Of a DNA stretch of 5,200 nucleotides, positions 5,197 through 5,200 are shown one piece after another. Under the pieces are notes generated by a model, which saw only the letters and a list, made by a program, of their open reading frames with translations, did not search any database and was not told the DNA's origin. The first letter of the stretch is position 1; each line of letters begins with the position of its first letter. Made by a program: the position numbers and the translations under genes. Source of the DNA: Tagaea sp. (lineage in GTDB: Bacteria > Pseudomonadota > Alphaproteobacteria > CACIAM-22H2); contig JAMNXK010000208.1 of assembly GCA_023653245.1 (NCBI GenBank), positions 1 to 5,200 on the forward strand, given 5' to 3'.

Positions 5197-5200
5197 AACC

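Overview
The window is GC-rich (about two thirds G+C by eye) and tightly packed. The gene types point to an alphaproteobacterium, probably close to Rhodospirillales: a PAS_5-type PAS protein, a DUF6898 small protein, a DUF6152/DUF6644 pair and a CrgA-type LysR regulator. This placement is inference from family distribution; no rRNA or other marker gene is present. No tRNA, rRNA, CRISPR array, insertion sequence or long repeat was seen.

Left part (1-2514). A two-gene minus-strand operon encodes a ring-opening amidohydrolase of the cyanuric acid hydrolase/barbiturase family (366-1439). It is followed, with an ATGA stop/start overlap, by a serine/threonine-dehydratase-like PLP enzyme that runs off the left edge (1-369). 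Divergent from it, across only 43 bp, lies an NMT1/SsuA-type ABC substrate-binding protein with a Tat-like signal (1483-2514). Together they suggest uptake and ring opening of a nitrogen heterocycle, perhaps with a deamination step. The substrate cannot be read from the sequence, and no permease or ATPase is in the window.

Middle (2481-4300). A LysR regulator on the minus strand overlaps the 3' end of the binding-protein gene by 34 bp. It is divergent from a plus-strand pair: a Tat-exported DUF6152 protein whose predicted mature end is His-His, and a four-helix DUF6644 membrane protein starting at GTG with a GTGA overlap. The LysR could control this pair, but that is inferred only from position.

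Right part (4291-5200). A PAS-domain protein on the minus strand overlaps the DUF6644 gene by 10 bp, with a 7-bp inverted repeat around the two stop codons. Its upstream region (4855-5007) is the one clearly AT-richer intergenic stretch. It holds short palindromes and plausible divergent promoters, and leads into a complete small DUF6898 gene (5008-5196).

The most interesting part is the divergent AtzD/barbiturase-family enzyme with its PLP-enzyme partner and orphan binding protein. The DUF6152/DUF6644 pair is a second uncharacterised two-gene unit. Nothing here proves a new system.
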